The notes: generated from the sequence alone by a model not told the origin. A DNA stretch of 64,000 nt from Fasciola hepatica (GCA_948099385.1 CANUEZ040000062.1:1116001-1180000); one strand, 5' to 3'. Counted from the first letter of the stretch, positions 10,017 to 22,368 are shown. Numbers and translations: made by a program.

Positions 10017-12285
10017 TATACTGAAGCAGGGGATTAAGTGCAGAGTATTGCCAAAATATTTAAGCCTTAGCGGAGAGTGCTCGCCACAGGAGGTCAATAT
10101 CGGCGGAACTAATTACGTATCAGTTTTTCAGCTAAAAATTGCAAGCAGTTTCTGCGGATGTTGCAGTCTGAATGTTTCCGGATGTATTACGCAAGTCAAG
10201 ATTGCTTTAGTCTCCTTACGAAGGTGATTCTCTGAGTGGTATCTTGGAGTCTGCTAGTGTTGTTTGACTGAGACTGATATTTCGCTTAGCTCCTACCCTA
10301 TGATCACTTTTGTATGTATATTATACCACCGGGTGGTCCCAGGAAATAGTGCTCAGAAAAAATTGCTTGATTTTTTCTGGGTCTGACAACAGGCCTTAGA
10401 GCTATAGTTTTAGGTATTATCCTAGATAGCTTAATAAAAACTATACCGATAACAGCGAGAAAGCTACGCGGTGTAAAGCAGTATGTTCGCGATATTACAT
10501 TGATAGCACACGTTTGAGTGTTTGCTCAGCACAAACGTAATAATAATAATGGTATATTTCTTGATCGTGTTCAAGACACATGCACAAGTAAAGATCAGAG
10601 AACTCAGCAATTTGCAGTAATGTAGGGTAATCAAAATTTTGAAGTTCATGGTTCACACAATTGCAGTAGTAGAACGATCGGCTTGGACGGTGTTTTATTG
10701 AGCTAGAGAGGGGAGGGTCAGCGCTGTCATTGCAAATCGGTTTCGCATTCAGAACGGTGATGATGCGGTTAGCGGGATGGACGTAGGAATGCAGCTAAAG
10801 CGATACTGAAGAAGGGTAAAAGCGCAGTGTTTGCAAGAAACCTTAAAGCAACTGGTGTCGGACATCACAACATGAACAGGGAGTTGAGGCAAGAATAATA
10901 CACAACTTGCCTCATGGATGCCGATAACTGTCTACGGCGGATCCGGTAGTCCGGAATGGATCACGGCGATTTGAGAAATTTGGTGTGCAGTCGATGAAGA
11001 TAGAGAGAGAGAGCGATGGAGTGAAAGAGATTAAAAGAAGAGTCGGGAAGTGTAGAAGGAGTCGCGGTGTGGCCCCAACTGGATATTTGAGGAATCAGTA
11101 TTGAGAAGCTGGTTGAGATTGTTACCAAAAAGAATAAAAATAGAGTTAACATGGTATTATCAAAGTGCAGTCGGAGATGCCTACAGGATATGGAGAAGAA
11201 TGACCCTCCATTGGATAACTCATTGTGGGTGGTACCTGTGATACAGGTGCAAGTGAGTCGAATGGGATAATCAAATTGGCCTTTCTGTATAGGTAATTCC
11301 GATATTGTGTAGAAAATCACAGGATTCCATGCGCACTAAGCCTTCTCTGACCGCGAAGGTTACTCCACCAACTGCCGTGTCACTTCCCCTATGTGTCGGT
11401 AAAATGAACAGTGTTCTTACTCGCCCTATGGCATATGGTCGTTTTGGGACAGCCATATCTCTGAGACCGCGAACATTTCAGCATTGAAATGAGCAGCTCT
11501 GTCGGTGGTTTCCGCACATTGGTTCCCAATGCTGCAGGCGTCCGTGCATAGAACGCCCACGACCCTTTTGGTCGACATAGAATTCCCCCCTGTTTTATAT
11601 CTTTCCTCAGGAGGATTACCCTAGAGGCTGCTACTTCTTTTTGTTTCTAATGCACTAGAGGTCGTGGTTTGCTGGTTTGCCCCTACGACTGTTTGTCTTC
11701 TCAAAACGGAATCCTGTGTGGGCCTTATGGGCGTTACTTTATCATCTTCCGATTTTGCCCACCCGGAATCCCTGATGATGGGCTACCTAGGACTACTTCC
11801 GTCTTCACTGAGACCTCCTGCGCCTCGTCTTCCAGCACGCCTTTAATAACAACCACCGCTTGACAGTACTTGTTAGGCTAGCTCTGCTGGATAGAGGTCC
11901 CGGTTTGTGTTATCGGGCTTGTTCTTAACATGCTCCCATGTTGAGGCGATGGCCGCACTTGACTTTCTCTTAGGTTGGCATTTCTTCGTGCTTTTATGTC
12001 CATTTTTGGAGTATCGGGCACGATACGATATCTTCCCGTAGTGCGGTGAAAAACTTCCCCCTCTCATGCTAGCAGCTTGACTCTGGCTTTCGGGTCTGAG
12101 AATTCAACCTGTATTGGCCTAGCCGGCCCAGACAGTGATCCCGTTTGAGGTAGATTCCATACTCCGATCCTATGAGTTCACCGTATTTCTGCCATTTAAC
12201 TAATGCCGACAAGCCTTAGCAGATCACTCCCCATCCTGCTGTCCAAATCCAGCATTGCTTCGGATTACACAGTAGCGGGTTTGCA
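10017..12285. other. No gene recognised between LINE A and the gypsy 5' LTR
   Basis: 10017-10320 is probably the LINE A 5' UTR. Two adjacent short hairpins lie at 10325-10337 (ACCACC/GGTGGT) and 10354-10379 (CAGAAAAAA/TTTTTTCTG). 10961-11320 holds an open but unrecognised reverse frame with low-complexity composition and a short GA run near 11004. I see no domain in 11320-12285. Confidence 0.4.
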
Positions 12286-12633
12286 GACACGAAACTCACT
12301 AAAATGCAATGGTGAGCTTGAAGCTTAGGCCCGCCTTATTTAAGAATAGGCATTGGCACTGAGGCTCATTTGGGAGTGACAACCGCCCCCCAGGAGCGGC
12401 CAATTCCGGTGTCAGGTGTCCCTTTAGCTATAAGCAATCTTGCCCTTCGAATCTTTCTTCCCAGCCACATAAGGTGGCTTATAGTCAGGACAAAATGCTT
12501 CGAAATAATTTCATTCATCCAAACCCGATTCAATCAGTGCGGTATCATAATTTTCTTCAGTCGGACACATGGGCCTATCTTAGAGGTCCTGTAGGACGTT
12601 TGGGTGATTCTCGTTAGTCATTCGTTGAGGTAC
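12286..12633 (+). repeat. 5' LTR of gypsy 1
   Basis: It matches 22384-22731 at a constant offset of 10098, with nine substitutions in 348 bases (about 97.4% identity) and no indel. The 3' copy appears to start 15 bases further out, at TGTAGAAG (22369). The equivalent bases here match poorly, so this LTR may be clipped or mutated at its start. Confidence 0.85.
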
Positions 12634-12829
12634 GCAACTGGCCCGTTTCAAGCTATTATCAATTGTTTTCATCTGTGCATTAAGGCCTTTCTTTTTTCGT
12701 TGTGCACATACGTATGAAGGTTTTACCGGTGTTGATTTCAGTCTGCCACCCTATATTCATTTTACTGTGTTTTTCTTGTTTCGATGACACTAAGTTAATT
12801 ATGTCCTAGCCTGCGGTGCCTGAAACGCT

Positions 12830-14630
12830 CTCTACGGCGCTCCCAGTGAAGGCGCTGCCGTTTTTCGAGGTGATCCCTCCCTTTGGGTGGCTCATCTGGA
12901 AACACTACTTGCTACTTCCAGAATCACCTCACTGCGAATTAAATGTGTGTATGCCGCAGCCGAACTTCTTTTGAGTATTCTTGAGGCTGTCGAGAACATC
13001 ATCTCCAACCCACCCACGGACAAGCCTTAAGATGTGTTCTGCCAGACTGACCTAGAAAGCAACGGGGTCACCGACTCAAACAGTTCCGTCAGCTGCTTGA
13101 TAACATTTTTCTCAGTGACCAGAAGCCCTCACAGCTTCTGCGTCGTACGCGGCAACCGATTAAAGACTGCGTTCCCTCCTTTTCAATTTTAGAACCACCA
13201 GCCATCATTTTGCCTGGCTGTAATTTATATCGCGCAGACAGCTTATCCTTTTCTCTGCTCGATTACAGTCGCACCAAAGGCCGGCCACCACGAATACGAT
13301 CCATCCACCGGGTTTTACTTACAAGAATTCCTGGTATTGCTGCATATGCCACTCTGAGGTCAACTGAGAAATTCTCACCACAAGACCCTCCCAATGTCGA
13401 AGCCACTGTGCGAGGACTCCCAATTAAGTAGTGATTGGTTCAGATTCGGCGATGCCCTCCTCCTTCCCGTGATGAAACAGTGAACAAAAACCGCAGCCAA
13501 CTTTTGCCCGGAAAGCCCAACGCAGGCACAGAAAAGCCACAAGAAATTCAACAGAATAATGTATACGCTTATTTGGCAGCATAACCCGGCCTACGGCAAA
13601 GGTTTTCATCCTTTTCTTGCCTTTTTATGTTGCTCGTGGGCACGGCGTTCCAGTTGCTGATTATTCTCTCCTGAAACTTCATCTATCTTCCACCAGCTGC
13701 GAACTGCCGGCACCAGATAACACACATTACTTCTCATTGAAACTGTCCCACTTTTCATATCCACAAATCCCTGAAAATTAGTGTTCCTCGGCGAACCTAC
13801 TTTAAATTCTTCCCTGCCTCCTTCGTCTCAACACCAAATCCCTTTTTAACTGAACATGAGTATACATCACCGACCACTTTCTTGCACCAATCTTGTGAAT
13901 ATTGTATTTCCTGCCTCCCAAGCCAATGTCCGTCTGAACATTCCTACCTCCGACCGATTCACTACTGTAGCCGCAGATGACTCGAAATCAATTCGTACTC
14001 GCCGTGTATTCTCTTGTCGCTTTGCGTCATCTAAACTCTCCTCAGCCTTAGTCCATTTTTGCTACGAAGTGCGGATCCCTCTTTGAAAGTTTTGAATTTC
14101 CCATCTCATTCCGTGATATTGTAAACTCTGATCATGCTTACATGCCAGCCTCTCGACCACGGTCCAGAAATATACTACTATTATCCAAAGTGGCGACATG
14201 TTGCGACATTCGGGGATGCAGCAGCTACCCGAAGAAGCGCAATGCACCCTGGAGCCTCTGGTGGAAGAAGGTCTCTAGACAGATTGGCTTCAGCAGCGGA
14301 CCGTTCCATGGAAACCGCCTCGTTCGTCTGTCTATGACCACCATGGAGGCGACTTTCACAGATATAGTTGCACAGATAAGTGCTCTTCAAGCGGACGTGA
14401 TCACTGTTCAGTCGCCAAGTTCGGCACATCGTAGCCACTCCCCGACTCGCACTCACCGCCCTATTGCTGCTTGCAGCCCTCTCAGGCCAGCCTCCCTCGA
14501 TGCGCACACTTGGACATTGTGTTGGTATCGCTACCAGTATCAAGCCAGCGCCCGGAAGTGTACGTCCCCGTGCACGTTACGAAAAAACCAGGGAAAATCG
14601 TCGGCCAACGAGCAGATGCAGCAGAGCTAG
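12830..14630 (+). pseudogene. Gypsy 1 gag, degraded
   Basis: Gag builds the virus-like particle. It is visible in short frames only. 13084-13155 encodes the gag-family pattern FRQLLDNIF followed by LSDQKPSQLLRRTRQ, equivalent to the GDRKPSQLLR segment of CsRn1-like Gag. 14520-14573 encodes the nucleocapsid box CWYRYQYQ...KCTSPC, where the usual His three residues after the first Cys is Arg. Between them the frame changes several times and stops occur. The limits are approximate. Confidence 0.65.
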
Positions 14631-14639
14631 TCGGCCTTT

Positions 14640-14890
14640 CATCGCCTTGCAGTCTTCTCTTTATCAGGGACCCTATCCCACACCGTCAGTTTCTGATAGG
14701 CCGTGGAGCTCGGATCAGTGCCATTCCCCCAACCCCTCTGACCGTCAGCACCGAAATACTTTAGAGTATAAGGCTGCCAATGAGTCCCGTATATCCACTT
14801 CTGGTACCAATCGTGGCAAATTAGATCTCGGCTCCAGTCATTTTTTCCGGTGGACTTTTGTGATGGCTGATGTTTCCCAGCCACCTTAGG
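14640..14890 (+). pseudogene. Gypsy 1 aspartic protease remnant, DTG replaced by GRG
   Basis: 14687-14731 encodes QFLIGRGARISAIPP, where gypsy proteases have FLIDTGA followed by S-x-I-P-P. The catalytic Asp is Gly (14699-14701) and Thr is Arg, so no activity is expected. 14821-14880 encodes LDLGSSHFFRWTFVMADV, the normal C-terminal part of the protease leading into RT, in a different frame. The protease would have processed Gag-Pol. Confidence 0.65.
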
Positions 14891-14975
14891 TGTTGGTTTT
14901 CAGCATCGTCTTGGTCTTTCGCTGCATGCGGCTTCTCGTAAGTTACCCGACCCTGTCGTTGGGTCTGCTTGCCCG

Positions 14976-15642
14976 GTGAACTTCGTTCGACCCTCCGTAT
15001 CTCCTGAAGCCAAAGACACCCTCACCAAAATGTCAGCTGGGCTGCCGTCTCCGACCGGGCCGGCAAACGACTTACCCGCCGTGCTCTCGGCGGTCTTACA
15101 TCAAATCAGTACCGCGGGACCTCCTGTTTTTTCCCGTCCACTTCGCCTGGCCCCAGACAAACTAGCCATTGCCCGTCATGAACTCCAGCAAATGGTGGAC
15201 CTTGACACCATCCGTTCTTCGAACAGTCCGTGGGCCTCTCCGTTGCATATGGTGCCGAAGAAAACTCCAGGTGACCGGCGTCCGTGTGGTGGCTATCATC
15301 GCCTCAATCAGGTTACAAGGCCAGATTGTTACCCTGTGACTTACATTTATGACATTACGTCTGCTCTGGCTGGATCCAACATCTTCAACAAAATCGGCCT
15401 CGTCCGGGCCTATCATCAAATTCAGGTCGCTGACGAGGACGTTTCAAAAACTGCTGTTGCCACTCCGTTTGGTCTGTTCGAGTTTCCCCGTGTGTCTTTT
15501 GGCCTGCGCAACGCGTCCCAGGCTTTCCAGCTGTTTATTGACGGTGTTACCCACGGCTACCCTTCGTTCACCCTTGCATCGATGACATCGATGTCGCTAG
15601 CCGCACAGTCGCAGAACATCAGCTCCATCTTCGACAGCTCTT
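14976..15642 (+). pseudogene. Gypsy 1 reverse transcriptase, N-terminal part
   Basis: The open frame from 14976 carries ISTAGPPVFSRPLRLAPDK, SPWASPLHMVPKK, GDRRPCGGYHRLN (usual GDWRPCGDYR), GLVRAYHQIQVADED, TPFGLFEFPRVSFGLRNA and FQLFIDGV. These are the RT blocks in order. The active-site motif CIDD (15575-15586; usually YIDD) lies in another frame, so one indel occurred just before it. The match then stops at HLRQL near 15640, where LINE B is inserted. The domain resumes near 19884. Confidence 0.85.
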
Positions 15643-17124
15643 GATGATAACGCTGAAAATGATAATGGTTTATTCCGGATAACCCCGATGAATGCTGCAA
15701 AGCAAGATCAGACGGTACAATTGGATGCAGAATCCGAACTCCAAGAGAGTGGTTCAAGTATGTGCTCTCGATATGGTATGGAAAAAACTATTTAAGCTAC
15801 TCTTTATGGTGATGCCCGGCAAATTTGGACTCAAGATCGGGTGGCCAAGCCCGCGAGTCCAGGTAGAGCTGGTTGGAAGTGGTAGACTCTTACTCAAATA
15901 TTGCAAAATGAGGGACTGCTCGCAGTGAGAATCAAATGTAATTGACGGAAATTTTGTTCAACTTGAGGAAAAAAGGTTTCCAAGGAAAACGTAAACCGGC
16001 CCTAGCTCACTGCTGTGTATGGAATGGCCAAGGATCGAAAGTTGTACGACGAAAGGAGTGGAATTGCGGATACAGAACAACGAAAATCCTTCAAAGATTG
16101 CCCTTGTAACGCTTAACTAACGAATGTCGGCTGAGTCAGTTAAATACCTAGTGAGGGTCTCATCCGTAGAGAGGGAGATTTCCTGGGTGATGGTGGAAGG
16201 AGAGGCCGGATGCAAACAAGTAATCCTTGAGCAGATTGTTTACTCTCGGAAAAGTGTAATGTGATGAACCAACATGGAAATGGAGACTGGGCGACAGATC
16301 AATTCGTGATGTGTCGCCGTGACAGTGGCAGATACACGGCTTGCAAAGGAGATGAGTATTTAAATGACAATTAGGTATTTGCGTATGATTATCGTTACCT
16401 AAGGGCTGAACATGATGACCAGAGAGTTGCATGGATCAAAATCGTCTGAGAGGATTTACCAAGGTAGAATACCGGGTATGAAAAAACACAGAACAACCGA
16501 TAAACACGTTTGCTAAGTTGGGCGGTGAAGTAACTGACAGGTAAAATACTGTCTGCTGGTATTCTTTGTAAAAAGTAGATCACGTGGTGGCAGCAAATCA
16601 AGACGCTGCGATGCACATGTGAATGTATGGGGAGGATGTGAATCTTTGCAATGTGAGGACATTACAATGCTACAGCCGTGTGTGGGCGAATCGTAGGACT
16701 GATAAAGAGAAAGCGAACTTTCTCGATATCGTCAACTTTGGGATGCTCCGATGACAAATATCCCTCGGAGAAATATACTGTTTGAACATTATGGGACGGA
16801 AATGTATGGTAACATTAGGTGTGACCTTTTTCAAGTATACCGGTGAACGTGAGAAAAAGGGGCGAGTTCTATCTCGGGGATTGGTGAAGTTTGCGAATAG
16901 GACAGGTGAGTGGTTTGGCACGAATCCTCGAGAAAAAGGAGCATGAAAGGTAAGCTGAGCGTGGTGACGGTCTTTCAAACACGCGATAGTTATGTGCTAA
17001 GAAAAGCATTTCGCCGGGCGTAAGAAGCAGAAAGTTAAGATGGCGAAGATGGAGACGGGTAAGATGGAAAATCTGTGATAACTGGAGGGGATGGCGGCAT
17101 ATTTGCAGCATTTCAGGTGCATAA

Positions 17125-17350
17125 ATGGTGTTTTTTTTGCCGAAGCCGGAGCTGGTGGACGGGGCTGACCGTGCGCTGGACACCCAACCTGGAAACCATT
17201 TTTGGTGACAGGAGATGCAATCCGCCATCCTGGCTGCGCACACACATCGTTGCAGACTTTATGCACGCCCGATGTGGGCCGGCCAAAGAGGTGGATTTGA
17301 CGGCACCCCGCACCGGCGGACTGTGCATGATTGATATTGTTGTCGTCACA
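17125..17350 (-). repeat. Conserved GC-rich 3'-UTR block, LINE B copy
   Basis: The reverse complement aligns with 31319-31535 and 34896-35117 for about 220 bases. Landmarks are CGCCGGTGCGG, CCACATCG, GTCTGCAACGA, TGCGCAGC and CAGGTTGGGTGTCC. It is GC-rich compared with its surroundings. All three copies lie in the 3' region of a LINE of this family. Confidence 0.75.
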
Positions 17351-17947
17351 TAGCGGTAGAGACTAAATGCTTCATGAGCTTGCGGCCAGGTTGCAAGGGG
17401 TCCTGGAGAGCAGGGTCAATGTGGTAGTGACGGAATGACGGGCAGGTGTCGAATTTTCAGCCGGAAATGTGAGCCAGATATTATGCAGATGCATCAAAGG
17501 GAAGATACACGTCAGTGGTTGTCTGAAAAAATAAAAACAGAAAGACGTGGTGTGGGATGCTCCCGGCTGGGGATCAACTGTCTGTGGTAAAAGGAATCCT
17601 CTAGTGTCCAGAAACTGGGACTGTTTTTAAAGAATGCTGGATACGAGCGGAAGAGAAAGGACAGGAATGCTAAAATGGCGAAGACAATGGAGGAAGATAG
17701 AGATGATTTGGTAATTAACGGTGGTCTTTGGAATGGGATTATGGGTTGATATTACAGGGCGAACTAAGAGAACAGAAATGAGCCCAGGTTGGACCGAGTA
17801 AAGTGGATTTGGTTCGATGAAGATAAGGGATAAGAATTGGGATTGATTAACATCCAACGGAGAACCCAGTATATGAGGCGGACAAGAAGGAGGCTCTAGG
17901 CCTGGGAGCATAGTTGTCATGTTAAGTGAGTGTTACTTGCGCTGAAG

Positions 17948-18692
17948 ATTGCTACGGAATTTGATGGATTAAATGAACCTAAGTGATAATCGATAAATGA
18001 GCTAACTACGATTATGCTGGGGTTATGGCACGTAATACGGATAAATTGGACGGTAAAACTTTGAAGAGGTGAGAGCTAAAAGTTTCAGAGATGAGTTTGA
18101 AACTGGGCCTGGAGTAACCCCTCTGCAGAATAAAAACGAAATTCTGCGCGAAAACTTGGAACAATATCAGCCATAGGAAAGTGTATTGGGAACAGAATGA
18201 TTGGCAATATAACTGCAGGCTAATTTCATTTATTGAGGCACTTCCCGTAAGAGCACTGGGACCGGATTTCCTGTCCATGTTTGCGGAGGAAGTGCTAAAA
18301 GCCACAAGGTAGAACGTAACCTGGAATAGAGGCCGGGTTAGTGGAAAGGTATAAAGGGGTATAGAGTTAGCGACCCTGATAGTGCCAAGGCACAAAGTTC
18401 CGAGAAGTCGGTGGCACTCTGAGGGAGTGAAAAGTGCAAGTGTCAGTAATGGGGTGAGGGTTTGTCCAGGAATTTATTGAGAAATGAAATTACCACAGGG
18501 AATGATGGAATAAATGGACCTCAACGATAGTCGATAAGTAAGCTAATCATGAATACACTGGGGCTATTGCAAGTAGGACGGAGAAATTGGACGGTGGAAC
18601 CTTGGAGATGTGAGAGCTACGAGATTCAGAGATGAGATTGGGGCTGGATTTGGAGTAACCACTCTGTAGAATAAAGATCAAAAGTTTGCGTG
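17948..18692 (-). repeat. Tandem duplication inside the LINE B 3' region
   Basis: 17948-18158 and 18500-18692 are similar along their length (roughly three quarters identical by eye). Shared landmarks are ATGGATTAAATG/ATGGAATAAATG, AAATTGGACGGT and GGAGTAACC. The segments just outside (17878-17925 and 18841-18895) are also alike, so the unit is about 550 bases. It is not coding as far as I can see. Confidence 0.6.
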
Positions 18693-19029
18693 AAGACGAG
18701 GAATCAAGTTAGCTGGAAGACATTAAGTGAGTAGTTAGTGGGATCAGCATCCGTGACGTCATAACTGGAGGTTGAGTTACCTCGACGGGCCACTTCTAGT
18801 ATAAGAGTTGTGACTTTGTCTTCTCCAAAGGTGAACCTGGTAAATGGAACGGGCAAGAAAGAGGCTGTGGGCCTAGGGCTATAGTTGCCATTTCGGGTGA
18901 GCTTTGTCTTGGTGGATGGTTTGGCTTTGAAAAACACAAGGATGTACATGAAAGACTAATAAGACTTGAGTGATATACGGCAACTTGTGTGGTACGCAGG
19001 CCTCCTGGCCCCTGACTCGGACCCGCGGG

Positions 19030-19860
19030 TCAGTAACCCAAACCAACTTCGTACGCTAGCTCCCCCGAAGTGTACGGATCGTTGTCGTTGTTTATTTCCT
19101 CTTTGAATTTCGGCAAGTGGCTTATTGCCCGGACATTTTGTGGGAGCTCATTCCACATTTGTGAATGCTTAACAATAAAGAAATTGGACCTAAGGCTGGT
19201 TCTCCAAGATGGCACAGTGACCGAATGGCTGCCGTGTCGTAAAGAACGCCTTGAGCCTAATGGGTCTCGTACCACAGGGGAGGCTTTGCAGGATCTGTAT
19301 TTTAATAGTGTGTGCTAAAAAGACAAGTTGTTCTCTATCCGTCGGAGCCAGAGGTTCGAGGGATAGCAGGTCACAGTGCTGTCTATGGTTCAGACTAGAC
19401 GAATAGCCAACTATTCGTTTAGTAAAGGTGCGCAGAACATTTTCCGTGGCAATCCTGTCAATCTGGCGCAAGTTCGTGCCAACTATTGAAAATACTCCAG
19501 GAATGGTCTAAAGTGTGTTTTGTAGAAGCTGAGTTTACTTTCACGCAAACGGAGTGTTTTGTGAACCAGTCATATTAACCTGCGGGGCCTAGCAAACTGA
19601 GGGACTGTTTGCTCCGAGAAGTTGAACGAACGGGAGTAGTATATGCCCAGGTCACATACCGATGATTTGATGGGGACCAGATGACAACCTACACTAAACG
19701 TTTCGGTAGGGGCATGACACTTATACGTAAGAAATCAGATTTTGTCCGCAGGGAACTTCATTACCTAATCGGTACACCACGAGCTGAGCATCCATAAATC
19801 TGCCGATATTTTTGCTGTGGTATTACCCAATGAATTATGGTCGAAGGTGTACAACAACTT
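19030..19860 (-). pseudogene. LINE B reverse transcriptase C-terminal fragment
   Basis: The fragment is read on the minus strand in several frames. Segments that align with LINE A include SVCDLGIYYSRSFNFSE (A: LVRDLGLQYSFSLRFSE), LSFYKTHFRPFLEYF (A: LTYKSHARLLLEYC), RQIDRIATENVLRTFTKRIV, LRSNFFIVKHSQMWNELP and the terminal AYEVGLGY. Stops and at least three frameshifts are present. No catalytic motif is included because of the 5' truncation. Confidence 0.8.
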
Positions 19861-19883
19861 CACATCGTCAGGAAATAGAAATG

Positions 19884-20676
19884 GAGCTTCATCGGATAAC
19901 AGAGCATGCTGTCACCATCAGTGTCGCTATGGCCGAGTTAGGGAAGCCGTCAGTGCCCTTCCTCGGCCACATCATCGACGCCAGTGGCATCCGTCCGGCT
20001 GAAGTCACGGTCAGAGATATTGCTGAATTTTTTACTATCGCAGTCCTTCAAACAGCTCAAGCGTTTTAACGGCGTCGTTGATTATTACGGCTGGTTCAGT
20101 CCGCACTGCGCCACCCTGATGCATCCGCTCACCGACCTATTGCGGGGCAAACAACGAACCCTCATCCCGGCCGATCAAGCCCGTGAAGCCTTTTCTCAGC
20201 TAAAACAGGCCTTGGCTTCTGTGGTTCTTCTGCGTCTTCCGGATCCTCATGCTCCTGTCAGTGTCGCGATTGATGCTTCCGATGTTGTTATTGGCGAAGT
20301 CTTCCAACAGGCAGTGGACAACGCCTGTGAGCCACTGGACTTTCCTTCAAGCCCCCTGTCATACGCAGAATCCAAAAGCAGAGCTTTTGGTAGTGAAATA
20401 CTTACCGTCTGCACCGCCGCCCGTTACTTTCGCCATGCCCTGGAAGGACGGGAATTCATCATTTTCACGGATCACAAGTCACCACTGTATGCTTTTCGCA
20501 ACACATCGGATCGTCAATCTCCACGAGAAATTCGCCAGCAGGATTTCATATCACAGTTTTCCCGTGGTGTTCGTCATATCTCTGGGTTAGGTAATGTGGC
20601 CGCAGATACTCTCCCCAGGATCCACAATCTCGTGTCGCCCGCTGTTCCCGGTATCAGTCTCGAGGACTTAGCATAG
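19884..20676 (+). pseudogene. Gypsy 1 reverse transcriptase end and RNase H
   Basis: RT resumes with ITEHAVTISVAMAELGKP and FLGHIIDASGIRP. After a frame change it continues FKQLKRFNGVVDYYGWF. The RNase H acidic residues are present: DASDVVIGEVFQQ, the Glu of FGSEILTV, TDHKSPLYA and NVAADTLPR. The domain ends at 20676 in a stop. It would remove the RNA strand during cDNA synthesis. One frameshift lies near 20040. Confidence 0.85.
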
Positions 20677-20689
20677 AGCCAACAGGATC

Positions 20690-21950
20690 CTCAGTTCCAT
20701 CGGACCATTCACGATAAAAGTCTCCGAGTGCAGGGCTTTGCCTCTCCCGTTGTCTGGCCCTATCCTCTGCGACACCACCTTGGATCGCCAAAGGCCAACC
20801 GTACCACTTTCACATCGCCATTCTGTTTTCGATGTGTTGCACGGTCTATAATATCCGGGTACCAAGGTCAAGAACAAACTTATCAGTGCCTGATCTGTTT
20901 CGCCAAACATGGGCCGAGACTTTCGCCAGTGGGCACGCAACTGCACTGCTCGTCAGCCAGCGACATACTACTAGTCAAGTCGGATCTTTTGAGACCCCAG
21001 ACACTTGCCTCTCTCAAGTGCACGTGGACGTTGTGGGGCCATTGCCACCATTACGAGGTATGATCTGTCTACTTACTTGTTGTGATCACTTCACTTGTTG
21101 GCCCGAGGTCATACCCATTTCGGGTGTATCTAGTGAAACTATCACCCCTGAGTTCATGTAACACTGGATTTCCCGTTTTGGTTGTCCTACCACAGTAACC
21201 ACCCACCGAGTAGCTCAGCTCCAATCTCCAACATTCGACAATCTCCTCCAACTGACCGGAACTAAATGCATTTACACCACAGCTTATCACCACCAAACCA
21301 GTGGCTTGGTGGAACGTTTTCACCGGCACCTCAAAACCTCTCTCAGTGCCGATGACAATCCTTAATGTACGGGTATCTTACCACTGGTGTTATTGTACGT
21401 TTGCAACGCGTTGCGTGGCGACACGCCCTACACACCTGCAACCGTGACATTCGGCACCACTGCTCGTCTTCCCGTGGAGTTACTCGCTCCCCAGGTGAGC
21501 GCGCCTGTCCCAAGCTTTAGGGATTACACTCTACGTCTCGCAACCCACATGTGTCAGGGGGCTGGTATTCATGTTCTCTCTGCAACCCGACCGTTCTTCA
21601 CCCCCTGTCATCTACACACGTACACGCACGTTCTGCCGCGCACGCTGAGCCGCCGCCCGTTGACTCGAACATATTTCTGCCCGTGCAAAGTAATTCGGCG
21701 TTTGCAGAAAACGTTCATCGTCGATTTCAGTGATCGTCAAGAAACCGTCAGCATCGATCGCCTTAAGCCAGTATTCTTCGACCCGGGAACCCAGCCTATG
21801 GCGACGCCCGCAGGTGGCCAAAGCATGGAGGTTTGCACAACTCCAACAATGTCTAGCTTCAACACGCGTGAGTCACAGGTCGACCCCCATTATTTTCCAC
21901 TAGGTCTGGTGGGCATGTTCGTTACCCTGCTAGACTTTCCGGCTTGACTT
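20690..21950 (+). pseudogene. Gypsy 1 integrase, second catalytic Asp lost
   Basis: The zinc-finger region is decayed. The first catalytic Asp sits in SQVHVDVVGPLPP. The Trp-rich segment CDHFTCWPEVIPI follows, then a TAA stop (21159-21161). The second catalytic motif, normally TTDRG-QF, reads TTHRVAQL (His codon 21205-21207). The Glu motif TSGLVERFHRHLK is intact. 21387-21780 encodes the C-terminal part, ending VSIDRLKPVF, typical of CsRn1-like elements. Several frame changes occur. The enzyme would insert cDNA into the chromosome; this copy could not. Confidence 0.85.
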
Positions 21951-22355
21951 TTCTTGCATAGATGTTCGTTTTCTTGATTGCGCACTGTCTTCAGTCTTTC
22001 CGATCTCTTCCAGGGTCAGTCGTTTTACCTGGGAAGGATCTGGCACTCAACTGGCAATGGAGTTGTGTCACCATATGGGCATCACCACGTTTTGTTTTTG
22101 TTGTTAACGCGCCTTGTACATGATTTGGCACGTCCCTGACCTCACCTAAGGTTTCTGGTTAGAGAGCACGGGGAGAGGATACCCCACCAGTTCATGCTTG
22201 AGCAACCTTTTCTGCGGCCATATATAGCCCAGAGGTCCCTAGATCACCTTAGATGTGCTGAGCACAAACCTCTTCCAGCCACAAATATTCAGCTGGATTT
22301 GACTCAACCCACGATGCTGCCACGAGTCGAAGTTCCCCTACTCGGTCGTCCTCCT

Positions 22356-22364
22356 GGAGGGGGA
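22356..22364 (+). promoter_or_regulatory. Polypurine tract of gypsy 1
   Basis: GGAGGGGGA lies four bases before the TG that opens the 3' LTR. This is the expected place for the plus-strand primer. Confidence 0.75.
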
Positions 22365-22368
22365 CTGA

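Larger units (their letters stand above)
15643..19883 (-). mobile_element. LINE copy B (same family as A), 5'-truncated, inserted in gypsy 1
   Basis: Read on the minus strand it begins within the RT domain after motif C (KISADLWMLSSWC, near 19820, aligning with A's DEISGDLKRLGGWC) and continues through the RT tail to AYEVGLGY at 19030. A 3' region of about 3.4 kb follows and ends near 15645. The last 200 bases (15645-15850) match the 3' end of LINE C2 (32660-32870), including the ATCCGGAATAAA-like end. 5' truncation is normal for LINE insertions. The boundaries are good to about 20 bases; a short duplication such as AGCTCTT/AGCTT may be the target-site duplication. Confidence 0.8.

Noticed and set aside
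14181..14543. 120-codon minus-strand frame
   Set aside because: It is antisense to gypsy 1 gag, which has matching motifs on the plus strand.
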